This document shows positions 35,702-46,510 of a stretch of DNA of 64,000 bases, piece by piece (position 1 is the stretch's first letter; every line of letters starts with the position of its first letter). A model generated the notes under the pieces. That model saw only the letters and a program-made list of their open reading frames with translations. It was not told where the DNA came from and searched no databases. A program made the position numbers and the translations under genes. Origin of the DNA: Scilla litardierei (Eukaryota > Streptophyta > Magnoliopsida > Asparagales > Asparagaceae); the NCBI GenBank assembly GCA_030789695.1, contig CM061139.1:195397641-195461640 (forward strand), written 5' to 3'.

Positions 35702-37808
35702 TCATCCCGCTGTCGGCCCTAAGGAGGCTCTCGGCGGGGGCGAGGGTCCGACCCGAGTCTCACCCTCGTCGTCATGCATCTGGAGCTCCTCAAAAACAAT
35801 CCCCGAGAGGGGAAACCTCTTCTGAATCTCGGATTTACAGCGGGCAAACCCCTTCTCGAACGCCTCAGACATACCTGGGGCCGCAAAAGAGAGAGCGTAT
35901 TCCACCACGACGTCCTGAGCAATCTGAGCAAGGTCCACCGCCTCCAGCTCTCGGATCCGATCCTCGAGGACGATAACCTGGCGCTGATGTTCCGCTCGCT
36001 CCACCTCGACCTCGCTGGATCTCGCGTCAAGCTGGATTAGGAGAGCTTTCTCTCTCTCTTCTGCCGCCTCCAGAAGGCTGGAGAGCTCCAGGGAGTCGGC
36101 TGCAACAACTGGGGCAGGACCCTCATCGACTTCGGTGCGCGCCTCGGCGGCCTCCACAAGCTCGGTAATCCGGTCCTTGGCCTTGGACTTCCCAACCCAA
36201 GCCCAGGCCCTCTCCCGATCTAACTCCTCTAAGGCAGTGGAGAGCTCGGTTATCCGAGTCTCCAGGGACTTGATACGAGCCTCGGCCGGCAGACTAGCGT
36301 CGTCTTCGAGCCCCTCGGCCTCGGCGGACCGCCCCGCGTCAGCCCCAGCCTGATAAAGGGCCTCTAATTGACGTCTTATGGAAGCCCCACCGAGGACAAC
36401 TGCACCAAAAGGACGGGATGAAATATGAATATCAAAAACGAGGTATGCTGGAGCACCTCACCTGCTGGCCGGCCTGGACCACGAAGGCAGCTAGGCGGTC
36501 ACCTTTAACCCCGTCCAACGCAGCCTGGTCCGAAGGAAGGCAGCTGTTCTCAGCCAGTCGCGCCGCCACGCCACAGTCTGCAAAAACCGACTCCCCGGGC
36601 CCCACTGGTAGCGAGGTCGGGGAAAGCCTTCGCCTGACCGGGGCAAATCGGCGGGAACTGAGTGGAACGCACCCAGGTACCTCTCGTAAACCTCAGGAAG
36701 GGGGTTCGGTGGCGGCGATGACGGCCCGGACCACGGCCAGGTGACCTCAGCCGGGAAGGGCGGAGCCCGACCCTCGGGCAGCGGAGCACCTCCCTCTTTA
36801 ACTTGGGGACGGGCCTTCTTCGAGGCGCCCGGCAAGGGGGAAGACGGGGCATGCCCCCTTGCTCTCTTAAAGCCCACGCTAGGAGGCTGCTGCTTCTTTC
36901 GGACCTCTAACACGGGATCCCTCCTACGCGGAGCGGGCTCAGGGACCGTGACCGGGGGAGGGGTCAGAGCCGAAGCGAGGGCAAACCCACCTGTAAAAAG
37001 CACAGAGGAAACGGTCAGAACTGGCCAGGATAACTCAACATGGCGGGCGCCTGCGGAACTCACCTGGGGGCCAAGTGGTCTTCCGCAAATTAGGGTCATC
37101 AAAGAGAACGTCAATTTTTCGATCCTTGGCGGGAACCGCCAACCAAGCATTCACCGCTTCAAGATCGGCGTCGATGGGCTCGCCCAGCTCAAGAGCCAGC
37201 GCACAGGCGCTGCTCCATTGAGACGGGAAGTCCACGTCCGATGGAAAAACGACGAAGATGTATTCACCCTTCCAGAGCTTCAGAGATCTCGGCAGCCCCA
37301 GCACCAGACTCTTATTTGGCCGAGCACTGATATAAATCCAGGCCCCCGACTGATGGTGGCTCAGGCGATAGAATTGGGCGAAGAGTCGAAGGGAGGGGAC
37401 CACCCCCTTCAATTCACAGAGAATGAAAAACTCGACGATGAGGCCAATGGCATTGGGGCAAAATTGGCATAGGGCCACCATATGGGCTCGAAGAAACTCG
37501 GAAATAAAGGGGTGGAGAGGGAACCGGAGCCCGAACCGAAAACACTTTTCGTAAACCCCAACCTCCCGAGGTCGGGGAAAGCAGATTCGCTCATCTGATT
37601 CCGGGGCCCGGACAGAATAGGGGGGAAGAAGGAAGCTGGTGCGCATGTTCCCGATGGAGGTAGCACAGATGGATGAGGGGCACCTGAGAACCTCGGGAGG
37701 CACCCCCGAAAGCACGCCCCAGTGGCGGTAAACCGACGGGACGGACCCGCCGGCTGGGTCTGGATCAGCAACGTCCTCTGGGCAACCCAAAGCGGCGAGA
37801 AAGGAGGA
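35702..37808 (-). CDS. Antisense ORF of the Retand-type element (putative three-exon gene)
   Basis: Minus-strand exons: A from about 37808 to 37064, B 36990-36462, C 36399-35702. The A/B joint is AG|GTGAGT...TTACAG|GT, phase 1. The B/C joint is CAG|GTGAGG...GCAG|TT. Exon A carries FGLRFPLHPFISEFLRAHM and a CELKGVVPSLRLFAQFYRL motif, which I recognise as the plant 'putative gypsy-type transposon' domain (Transposase_28, PF04195) found in aORFs of Tat elements. Exon B is Pro/Arg-rich with a RTSFL-less basic stretch, and exon C is a long Glu/Arg/Ala coiled coil (about 36330-35960). A stop lies just upstream of exon A and no good ATG is seen. A frame change near the end of exon B is also likely, so the copy may be defective. 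Its function is unknown. Confidence 0.6.
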
Positions 37809-38137
37809 CTACATGAGATAGGGCTCGGACGAGATTCAGCCTGACGAAAAGGAGGGAAGAAGATTAAAAAGGGCAGGCCCTCGCCCAAGGGATGGCGGAA
37901 CCCCTTTCCATACATCCCTTCCCCCAAGACGACCCCACGAGCGGCAAGGATGAACACACAAGGGCACGTGGCAGCATCCGCAGGCCGACAACGCTTCGAG
38001 ATCTGCACCAGGGGGATTTGAACGGGCCGCTTGATGATGGTCTCGATTTAATGAACCAGCCTCGACTGGCGCGCCTGTCAAAATCAGCGGAAGTCACATC
38101 GGCCGAACCGAGCCAACTAGATGGGATCGACACAATT

Positions 38138-38149
38138 GATGGGGGCAAT
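38138..38149 (+). promoter_or_regulatory. Polypurine tract of the Retand-type element
   Basis: GATGGGGGCAAT, directly before the TGATACGG start of the 3' LTR. Confidence 0.7.
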
Positions 38150-39073
38150 TGATACGGAAATTATGGGTGAAGTACAAAAGGCTAGAGGCCCAAAGTCCAG
38201 CTGAGGACGAAAAGCCTGCTAGCAAGGTTGGGCCCTACTAGACGAAGCCCACGAAGAAAATGCGACCCGATCGATGAGGCCCCCGAGAGATCTCAAGACC
38301 GGCCCGCGACCCTCCGGAGGGACGACTCCCGAGGAGTATAAGGCTTTAACATCAATCAAGGGACCCAGAGGGGGGACACCCCCGCCATGGTGCTGGCAGG
38401 CGCGATTGCGGGGACGAATCTCGAGGGGGGCGGATGGCGGTGGACGACATGACTGGGGACAAACGGCTCCCCCATGAAGCCGACAAGCGCCGTCGTGGGG
38501 AATGGCGTAGCAACATGGGCAAGAGGCAATCGCGGCGGATCCGCCTATAAAAGGACCAGAAGGACAACGGAGCGAGGGATCGAACCCCAGGTATTCTAAC
38601 CAAAGGTATACCATCAACGACCTTGGCCTTTCGCCCAACCTTCTCCCTCCCACTGCTCGCGCCGTGGGTCAGCGCATCGATCTCCTCTCGAGTCGTGCCT
38701 ACCCCGCCGAGTATCCTTCAGACCCCGATCTGACTTAGGCATCGGAGGGGATACGGTCGGAACCAAGGACCGGCCACCCTGACGAGTTTCTCGTCTGTTC
38801 AAGAAGAAGAAGACCGAGGCGCCGAGGATACCCCTCGACGCGCGTCCGACCGAGGCCGAGCCCATAGTAGCCGAGCCGAGGCTTCCCCTCCGCTCAGCAT
38901 CAACCAGGAGCCGACGCCCCGCTTGGGCCCAGCGCTCGGCCGCGACGCCAACTCCAACCCGCGCCGAGTGCACGCGCGGTCGGCACTCCCAATGGGTCAA
39001 CATCGACCGCTTGACTTCGTTGACCACTCAATCCCCTGTCAACGATCCCGCGGTGAGAAAACACCCGTAAACA
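38150..39073 (+). repeat. 3' LTR of the Retand-type element
   Basis: 924 bp, near-identical to 33529-34450, followed by the CAACT target duplication. Confidence 0.85.
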
Positions 39074-39078
39074 CAACT

Positions 39079-41650
39079 AAATCGATCAAGTTTGAACATA
39101 GTATCTTGTAAGTGTTGATAACACAATTGAACGAACGTGAACACATCTGTTCACTGCAACGGGCTCGGATGGGCCTGGCTTGAACTCGGCTCGTGTTTCA
39201 AGCTTAGGCTCGAATAGACTTGTATGAACTTGACTTGTACGATGTGTGACAGAATTGGCTTGAGCTCGTTTTGGAGCTTGACTCTTTTAGACGAGTCAGC
39301 AATGAAAGAATTGGTTGGAGCTCATGTCTGTTGAGCTTGACTAAAGATCAATCAGCGATAATTTCAAATTACTACGCATGATGGTAACTAAGTCCGAGAA
39401 GCCCAAGTTTGAACTCTAATTAAATAAGTTCAAGAAGTTAAAGGATCAGCTCGAACAAGCTCGAGGTTTAACTTAGTATGAACTTGTTAAAAACTTACCC
39501 AAACTGGACATATAAAAAGCTCATCCCTCACTTGATCGAGGAAAGGTGTGCCAACTATTATACAAATGAGGGGGTTGATGGGACGTTTGTCCTTTGTGCC
39601 ATCCAAAGAGGAGTGCCACATAGGATGTCTCATCGGTCATCGCCTCCCCACCACCACCGCACCAAAAAGAACCCTAAACACCAAAAAAAAACCAAAAACA
39701 CACCACAACTCCTCAAAACACATCCAAACCCAAAACACCCAAAAACACATCCCCCGATAAAAAAACCCAAATCCCACACGACAATACTCACACTCACACC
39801 TACTCTTCTCATTTCACCCAGTTTTGCACCCACCAAACACCCACCCGTATGGGTGCCGCGTCCTGAGTGTGTGGGTCGGTTTTTTTGGGTCCATGTGCAC
39901 TGTGTACACGAGTTATTTCTAGTCTATTACATAAATGAGGGATGTTTACAAACATTTGTCTTACTAGGACAAATGTTTGTCGTATATGATGGATGGAGGA
40001 GTATGCCGAGGGCTGGGTGCAATTTGGGGTGTAGATGTGTATACCTAAACAAAAGCCTCCCATTTTTCCTTAATTTCATTCTTGCCATCCATTTTTCATG
40101 GAACCAAAGAAGCACATCCCTCTCTATGCTATTTACAACTCTGCCATTGTCCTTCTTGCACTTTGCCCTCTGGGTTTTTTTGCTCTTGGGCCACTGATTT
40201 TTGCATTTTCTCATGTTACCCTCCGCTTTTCACTTTTTACCCCTTTTTACACTTTGCGCCCGGGTGACGATTGTCTTCATTTGCACTTTGCGCCCAGGTG
40301 ACAACTGTCTCTAAGCCATCGTAGTTTGCACTTTGTGCACGGGTGAAGACTGTCTTCGTGCCCTTCGGGCACGGGCATGTACCAGTCTATATTAATTACA
40401 AATGAGGGATGTTGATGTGCTATTTGTCCTACTAGGACAAAAGAGTGGATAGAGATGTGGTCATAGATTGGCCCACTTGGGGGTGGACGGAGGTTTGAGT
40501 GAGGTTTTTGGTGTTGTTGTGGAGACCACAGGGAAAAGTCTCACACATTCCTCTTATTTGAATTCTTACCATTGCGAAACACCCCTATTTTACACGCTTG
40601 CCATTGGCCTTTTTCTTCTTTGCCCACTAATGTTTTTCACGTTTTAGCCCATGATTTCCCCTTTTACCACGATGATACCAACACACACTTTCTCTCTTTT
40701 GGCACAACGGCGGGCCCTGCATCCTGTGTGTGGGGTTTTCATTGGTTCCCCATGCAATATGTGCACATGGTATTTCTAGTAATTTATAATTAAACTAGAT
40801 TAGGTAAATGAACCACAACTAAATATTTTTAATATATATATAATAAATTAATGAACATGATTTTTACATTGGCTAAAACGTGAAATGAGCTAGCGAAGGA
40901 GGAAGATGAAATTTCTACATTGGCTTAATTGACACCCATATTGCACTTTTTTATTTTCAGAGTTATTCTAGCATCATAGCTTCTAACTATTAACTTTCTA
41001 TCACGTTGCTCGGGTTGGACTCATTGCAAGCTGGGTCAGTCTCGATTATTTAGTGAACAATCCAAGCTTAAACAAAGTTTTAAGCTCAGTAAGATAAATG
41101 AGCAAACATAAGGTCTAAAATTTAATCTTCAACCTGTCGCAATCCTCTCATTTCCCTCCTTGGCAGCAGGCTTCGCACGTGACACATGTCTGACGTTGAC
41201 CACGTTGGACCCACATTTTGGTGCAATCGAATCAAATGTTGTTGAATAAATTCAGCAGAAGACACAAAGACGTCTTAAAAGATGGAAGACTGCGAAGTTG
41301 ACTCCATACTCATTTATAACACTCACAGATACTCATTTATATCCCTCTCAGACTCATTTATACTCATTTAATGCTATTTTCATCCCTTAACCAAGTTTTT
41401 ACGTAGATTTGGACATATTGTTTGTAAGAGTATTTCTCATAGTTCATACTTAATGTTGCAGCTAAACAGAGGAAAGCAAAGACATGATTAATGGCTCATT
41501 TAATCAAGAAACGCGTCTTAATACATATAATTTGATCAACGAACTACAAGACATCGACCCCCGCAAACATTAGTGAGAAACTAAACAAAGTTACTCCAGA
41601 AAACCTAAAATCATAAGACGACATCAAACAACACGGAAGACTAAAAGGAC
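39079..41650. other. Intergenic repeats, including Helitron-like ends
   Basis: No gene is supported. AAATGAGGGATGTT-type motifs occur near 39566, 39930 and 40402. Two stretches share CCTG(A/T)GTGTGTGGG...CCATG...GTGCAC...ATTTCTAGT and end at about 39918 and 40768. A TTTGCACTTTGCGCCCGGGTGA motif repeats at 40248-40350 and is followed by GTGCCCTTCGGGCAC, a hairpin like those near Helitron 3' ends. AGCTCGA-rich stretches occur at 39160-39480 and 41010-41100. Confidence 0.35.
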
Positions 41651-41779
41651 GAACAACTTTCTACTTGTTACGTACCCACGGACCAAACCCTAATTAAACA
41701 ATATATCGTTCTCCTCCTGCGCCTACGTACGTTAATTCCGTGCATGCATGCAGCCCAGCCACGTACCCACTCCCATCTT

Positions 41780-42241
41780 TCACGGGATCGCACCACCAGC
41801 AAGCCCGGCCCCACCGCCAACCCCACCTCCGGCCCCACCGCCAAGCCCACCAAGCCCACCAGCACCACCAAGACCACCGACTCCTCCAACACCGCCAAGC
41901 CCGCCGACCCCGCCTAAGCCACCGAGCCCACCGCCGGCACCGCCGACGCCACCTGCAGCGCCACCGACGCCACCGAATCCAGCGCCGGAACCCGTTGGGA
42001 AGCCGACGGCACCGCCATACGCCCCTATACCGGCAGCACCGCCGACGACCGGAACACCGGCGACGGTACCACCGCCAAGGCCGGCGTAGCCGCCGACTCC
42101 GCCGAACACGACGTTCTTCTGGTCATTGAGACCGCCAGACGCAACCACGTTGTCAGCGTTGCTGTTACTTGGGACGTGCCTTGCACGTGTTTGGACCAGA
42201 GCTAGGACTAACATAAGGGATACTAGAAAATACTTAGCCAT
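41780..42241 (-). CDS. Secreted glycine-rich protein
   Basis: An intact single-exon frame of 153 residues with ATG at 42241 and stop just below 41783. The N-terminus MAKYFLVSLMLVLALVQT is a clear signal peptide with likely cleavage near residue 20. A short polar region (about 21-45, HVPSNSNADNVVASGG) follows. The rest is Gly-rich repeats of GGVGG, GGLGG and GGAGG type with Ala, Val and Leu, ending GLAGGAIP. This plan matches cell-wall structural glycine-rich proteins of plants. There is no RNA-binding domain and no Cys-rich tail, so it is not an RRM-GRP or a GRP-3 type. A TATA box (42334-42340) and a CT/GA-repeat leader support the start. The exact biological role cannot be read from sequence. 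Confidence 0.8.
   Translation of the reverse strand: MAKYFLVSLMLVLALVQTRARHVPSNSNADNVVASGGLNDQKNVVFGGVGGYAGLGGGTVAGVPVVGGAAGIGAYGGAVGFPTGSGAGFGGVGGAAGGVGGAGGGLGGLGGVGGLGGVGGVGGLGGAGGLGGLGGGAGGGVGGGAGLAGGAIP

Positions 42242-42242
<1 letters not shown>

Positions 42243-42289
<47 letters not shown>
42243..42289. repeat. CT/GA microsatellite in the GRP leader
   Basis: About 22 CT dinucleotides, reading as GA repeats on the coding strand just upstream of the ATG. Such leader repeats vary in length and may affect expression. Confidence 0.9.
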
Positions 42290-42291
<2 letters not shown>

Positions 42292-42333
42292 AAACAAAAT
42301 TCACACAAGAAGAAGAGTGATCAGGGAAAGGGT

Positions 42334-42340
42334 TTATATA
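42334..42340 (-). promoter_or_regulatory. TATA box of the glycine-rich protein gene
   Basis: The minus strand reads TCTATATAAACC about 95 nt upstream of the ATG, the expected distance for a short plant leader. Confidence 0.65.
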
Positions 42341-42341
42341 G

Positions 42342-43400
42342 AGGATTCGAAGTGGGTGAGTAGGTGAGGGCAGCTCGAAGCAGTAAATAACTTCATAACT
42401 ATTATGCAACAAAATTTTTTTTTGTAATATGTTGCGAGTTTGAATCAACATTTACAAATGCTTAGAAAGCTGTAGCTCTATCATCCTATGGAGACCTGCA
42501 CGCAGAGAACAGAGTACGCGGGTCCACGAAAATAGCCCGTCTGATACTAAATTAATTTGGCATTAAATTTTCAGTATAAGAAATAAATGTTCATGTATTT
42601 TGTTTCCTTCAGAGCTGGCCAAGGTCTCGTCCACACCAAATTTTTGACCTTGCGGCAGTCGACAGGCTGGCCATGCCTCTCTTTATTTACTGCCTCTTTA
42701 TTTACTGCATCTACTATTTCTCTACCTGAACATAAGTAATAATTATATGTTGGTATGGTTGGCTAAAATTTCAAACGAACCCAACATCGATCATAATGAG
42801 AAATAAAGTGTATCATAATACATATTTTCTTATTCATACAAGTTATGGATGCCAAATAACTAATTTGCCAACTTCAATCCATAAAGTAGAACGCTATAAA
42901 ATTAATTTACGTATTTAGTTCAAATAGCATGTTCAAGCCTGATAAGTAATAAGATTTCCAAACTGATCAACCCGGGTCTGAATCCTAGTTTCTTATCCGG
43001 TTTGGGTTCGGATTACACTCGATTGTGATCCAAGTCTGAACCCGTTACACTCTTAGTTTAACTTGTATCTGAGATTGCTTTTTTAATTTACTATGGCAAG
43101 CATTTTAATTTACTTTGAGTCTTGTCTATAATCCGCCACATCAACTCATCATAGAAGGCATAAGACATTAATATGCCAATTAAGATTTGACAACCCATAG
43201 CGTTAGGAGATCAGTTGTGGTTAGAAATTTCTCTACGCACACCTCAAACTGGAACATATATATGATACATGCGGACTTGTCATAAATAACTTTGACTGTA
43301 TGTGCTTTATGAATAAGTTGACAAGCTAATGAGTGCAAGTCGACAAGGTAAACCGACCCTTTGCGCTCATTAGCTTGTAGACTTACGCACCAATAAGCTT
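42342..43400. other. GRP upstream region; no gene
   Basis: AT-rich. The only structure noticed is an inverted pair GACAAGCTAATGAGTGC / GCGCTCATTAGCTTGT (43319-43385). Confidence 0.45.
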
Positions 43401-43414
43401 AGTGAGTACGTCAT

Positions 43415-44365
43415 CAAACGAATGGGGGGTGTGATACCAGGCCATGTGGCATGTTGCTCCTGAATCAACAACCCACCAAGTGTTAAGTACTTGAGAATAA
43501 CAGAACTAAACACATACACATTATGATAAGAAACAGACGAAGAAGAAGAATCGAAAGTTACCTTCTACGGCTCAGGACAATCCCGAGCAAAGTGTCGCTT
43601 CTGACGACAGTTGAAGCACCTCGGCTTATCAGCATTCATCCTTATCATCATCTTCTTCTTCTTATCAACTTTCCTCGGCTCTTTGAATTTTAAAGCTGCC
43701 CTTTCGCCTTTGTTCTTCTTATATAAGCTCTTGTTCTTACTTGACTCAATCACGAGGAAATAGATTGTGGTTTTAAAGAAGATAACCTTTCATATAGAAT
43801 TCGACAAGACGTGCTACATGATCAAATATATTGAAACTTTCATAATGAGTCAAGTTAACTTTCATATGTTTCCAGGAGCAAGTCAAGGAACGAATTACAG
43901 CTTGAACTTGTTGTTCCCCGGGAAGGTTACATCAACTCCTTCATCACTCAAGACATTTTCTAGAGATGTTGCCTAATTGTTTGATTGGAGCTCATTTTTA
44001 TAAGTATCATACTTAATTGTCAGCGGCCTCAACTTCGACGCAGAAGTTCCTCCAAACTTTTCATTGAAGACCTTCCAGTACAGGTCACTAGCAGTAGGAT
44101 ATTCCTTATACTCACAAGCCACGTCATTCTTCATTGAGCTTACAAGAATACCACGTGCAGTTTTTCTTCCATTCGGCTGCACGTCTGTACTGGGCAGTGT
44201 TTCCCTTACCAGAATCTTCCAACTTACGGTTAATGGTTTCATTGACCTCTTGTTCCTCCAAGTCGGACTTTATTCGGAAACTCCAGACATTAAAGTTGTC
44301 GCCATTGAAACGATCTCCTTTGTTAAGGTCATCAATTATGTGTTTTTGATAGAGGCCATTGTGTA
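43415..44365 (-). pseudogene. Copia gag-protease relic
   Basis: The minus strand reads GDRFNGDNFNVWSFRIKSDL (about 44330) in one frame. It then shows a UBN2-type gag part (WKVFNEKFGGTSASKLRPL, about 44080), a CCHC knuckle CFNCRQKRHFARDC (about 43600) and the protease motif WWVVDSGATCHM (about 43470). Stops and frame changes break it. No LTRs were identified around it. Confidence 0.65.
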
Positions 44366-45204
44366 AGTTGGTTTTGTTCTAACTGAAATATAGAGACATT
44401 TAAAAGATTAGTTATTTGCCTGAAAACATATATTTTTGCCAATTGCACAGTCTTTAAAGATAATGATCTTAGTTAATAGCATAGAGTCGTAAGTTCATTA
44501 AATTCACACTTATCGTCCATGACTAAAAACTTCATCATTATTTTAAAGACACTTGTAAAAAATATATGTGCTTATATTTTGTTCACTTCGAACAAATATA
44601 AGTCCCCACATTTTTCAGAATATCATATTACTCCCACTAACTTTATGTATTCACACAGAATCATAACTCCGGATAGAACATATTCGTTTTAATAGTATTT
44701 ACATAAGAAATTGTTTCAACACTATTAACATAAAATAGTCAGGTGGGACTGATTCTGATCACTAATATTTTTAGCAAACGAAAAGTGCCAATTTAAATTA
44801 TTAATGTTAACATATAACGTTAAGTGGCCGTAAGAAATTTAAACATATAACTCTTGCAGGTTCGTAAAGTAAATACATGCATGAGAATTACCAAGCAACA
44901 TATGCATAAAAAATTTTACGAACATAAATGACTGTATCATTCATAAGTTCCATTAATAAGAAATATAATGAGCAACTAAGCATTCATGCTCTACATATGC
45001 ATAACAAATTCTTGCATATTTATCTTAAGGAACTAATTTTCCATGATGCGTTGCTTTATATAAGCTTGATAACACATATACACACGCACAAATAAAGTCC
45101 TAATCGAAATTAATCAATTCCTAAATAAATTAATCACAGAACCTAATCAAATTGGTTTAGTTAATAGTATCACAAAAACACCCTCTGAGTAATCTTATCT
45201 CAAG
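44366..45204. other. AT-rich intergenic; nothing recognised
   Basis: Stops in all frames, no repeat or element end. Confidence 0.5.
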
Positions 45205-45209
45205 GAATC

Positions 45210-45365
45210 TGTTGAAGAGGATTAACCATGGCAAATAGCCATGGTACTATATTTATAAAACTCTCATGTTGAGGTGGGAGTCCAAGGGCCTCCCCACTAA
45301 CTTAGTGGGGAGTAATGGAGAGTGATGAGGGGAGGGAGGCCAAAGGCCTCCCTCAACTCACAACA
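45210..45365 (-). repeat. 3' LTR of Copia element A
   Basis: Minus strand TGTTGTGAGTTGAGGG...CTCTTCAACA. The purine tract GATGAGGGGGAG (45377-45366) precedes it. A TTTATAAATATAG TATA box is present. Confidence 0.85.
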
Positions 45366-46261
45366 CTCCCCCTCATCTCTACATTACCTTGGGTTAAGCA
45401 TATGAATACTTCAGGATTCAGTATGCCAATGGGGTGGATACTTCTAGATCCAGAGCCATTATGGTTGCCTCGTTAAAACCTTAGCTGTGGAAAACCCAGT
45501 GGGAAAAACCAGCAGCTTAAGGGAAAAGAGTACAACTATCGAGGGACTCCCCCTGATATGTACAAGCTTCAGGCTTGCAGATCTCCTATGTATCTATACA
45601 ATCATCTCCTATTCGTATATACATCCATCATGTTCTGAAAGAAAATACAATTATCACTCATCTACACAAGTTTCACTCATCTAGCGGCTATTGGAAGGCA
45701 GCGTCGCTCTGGAGTGTAATGCTCTTCGAAGTTGGTAGATGACTCCACTAAAGTGTTCTTTAAATCAGTCTTCAGTGTGTCTGCAAGGTACTGCTAGACC
45801 TGGCTGAGCGTTTTCAATACTTGCTTCTTGGATGATGAGCTTCTCAGAAGATGTAGACATTGGATGATAATGTGTATATATTTAGGAGGTGGCCGGCCTA
45901 TTGTGTTTCAGTCATCGCGATGATCTTTAAACCTGCATATGCAATATATATTCCTTGACCCTTGGAAGTTGCGCAAAAGCAGCTTATCCTTGGTCTAGTG
46001 TTGCTCTCCAGGACAACACTATATCTGGTTAACAACTTTACTGGAGACGTTCTATCAAAGATACGTGCAGTTGGTCAGATAATACACTAGAGCTATGCTC
46101 TTCGGGACCTAGGATGTCCTCCCCCTCTTTCAGATACTGAAAGGTGTCATAAATAAGTATCCATTTTTAATAGGTTGCAAAAGGACATCATTCTTCATAA
46201 ACTCCAGGTGTATGAAGAATATGAAGGGGTTCCACCACGAAGGTGTTTAATATGTAAGCCG

Positions 46262-46510
46262 AGACATCTTCGGCATGATTAATAATAGTTCATCTTCAGG
46301 ATGATTAATGTCATCTTCAGGATGATAGTTCATCTTTAGGATGATAATTCATCTTCAGGATGATTAATGTCATCTTCAGGATGATGGTTCATCTCCAGGA
46401 TGATAGTTCATCTTCAGGATGATTAATGTCATCTTCAGGATGATAGTTCATCTTCAGGCTGATTATTGCCATCTTCAGGATGATTAATGTCATCGTCAGG
46501 ATGATCGTTA
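46262..46510. repeat. Minisatellite CATCTTCAGGATGAT..., 19/21-bp units, in Copia A pol
   Basis: About eleven units starting CATCTTCAGGATGAT with tails AGTT (19 bp) or TAATGT (21 bp). Part of the array repeats in the order 21+19+19. It lies in the RT region on the minus strand. Confidence 0.85.

Larger units (their letters stand above)
33529..39073 (+). mobile_element. Tat/Retand-type Ty3/gypsy element, internally deleted, TSD CAACT
   Basis: The LTRs at 33529-34450 and 38150-39073 both run TGATACGG...GTAAACA and differ at few positions, so insertion looks recent. CAACT flanks both ends (33524-33528; 39074-39078). The PBS TGGCGCCGTCTGTGGGAA (34453-34470) and a PPT ending GGGGGCAAT before the 3' LTR fix the orientation. 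The coding part is reduced to the C-terminal end of integrase, joined almost directly to the PBS. A hairpin-repeat spacer and an antisense ORF fill the 3' half. Antisense ORFs in this position are known for Tat-lineage elements such as Retand. Confidence 0.85.

Noticed and set aside
36741..37472. 243-residue plus-strand frame in the Retand element
   Set aside because: Opposite strand of the antisense ORF; the minus strand has the domain and splice signals.
41740..42129. Pro/Arg/His-rich plus-strand frames
   Set aside because: Antisense of the glycine-rich repeats; composition follows from the GC-rich repeat.
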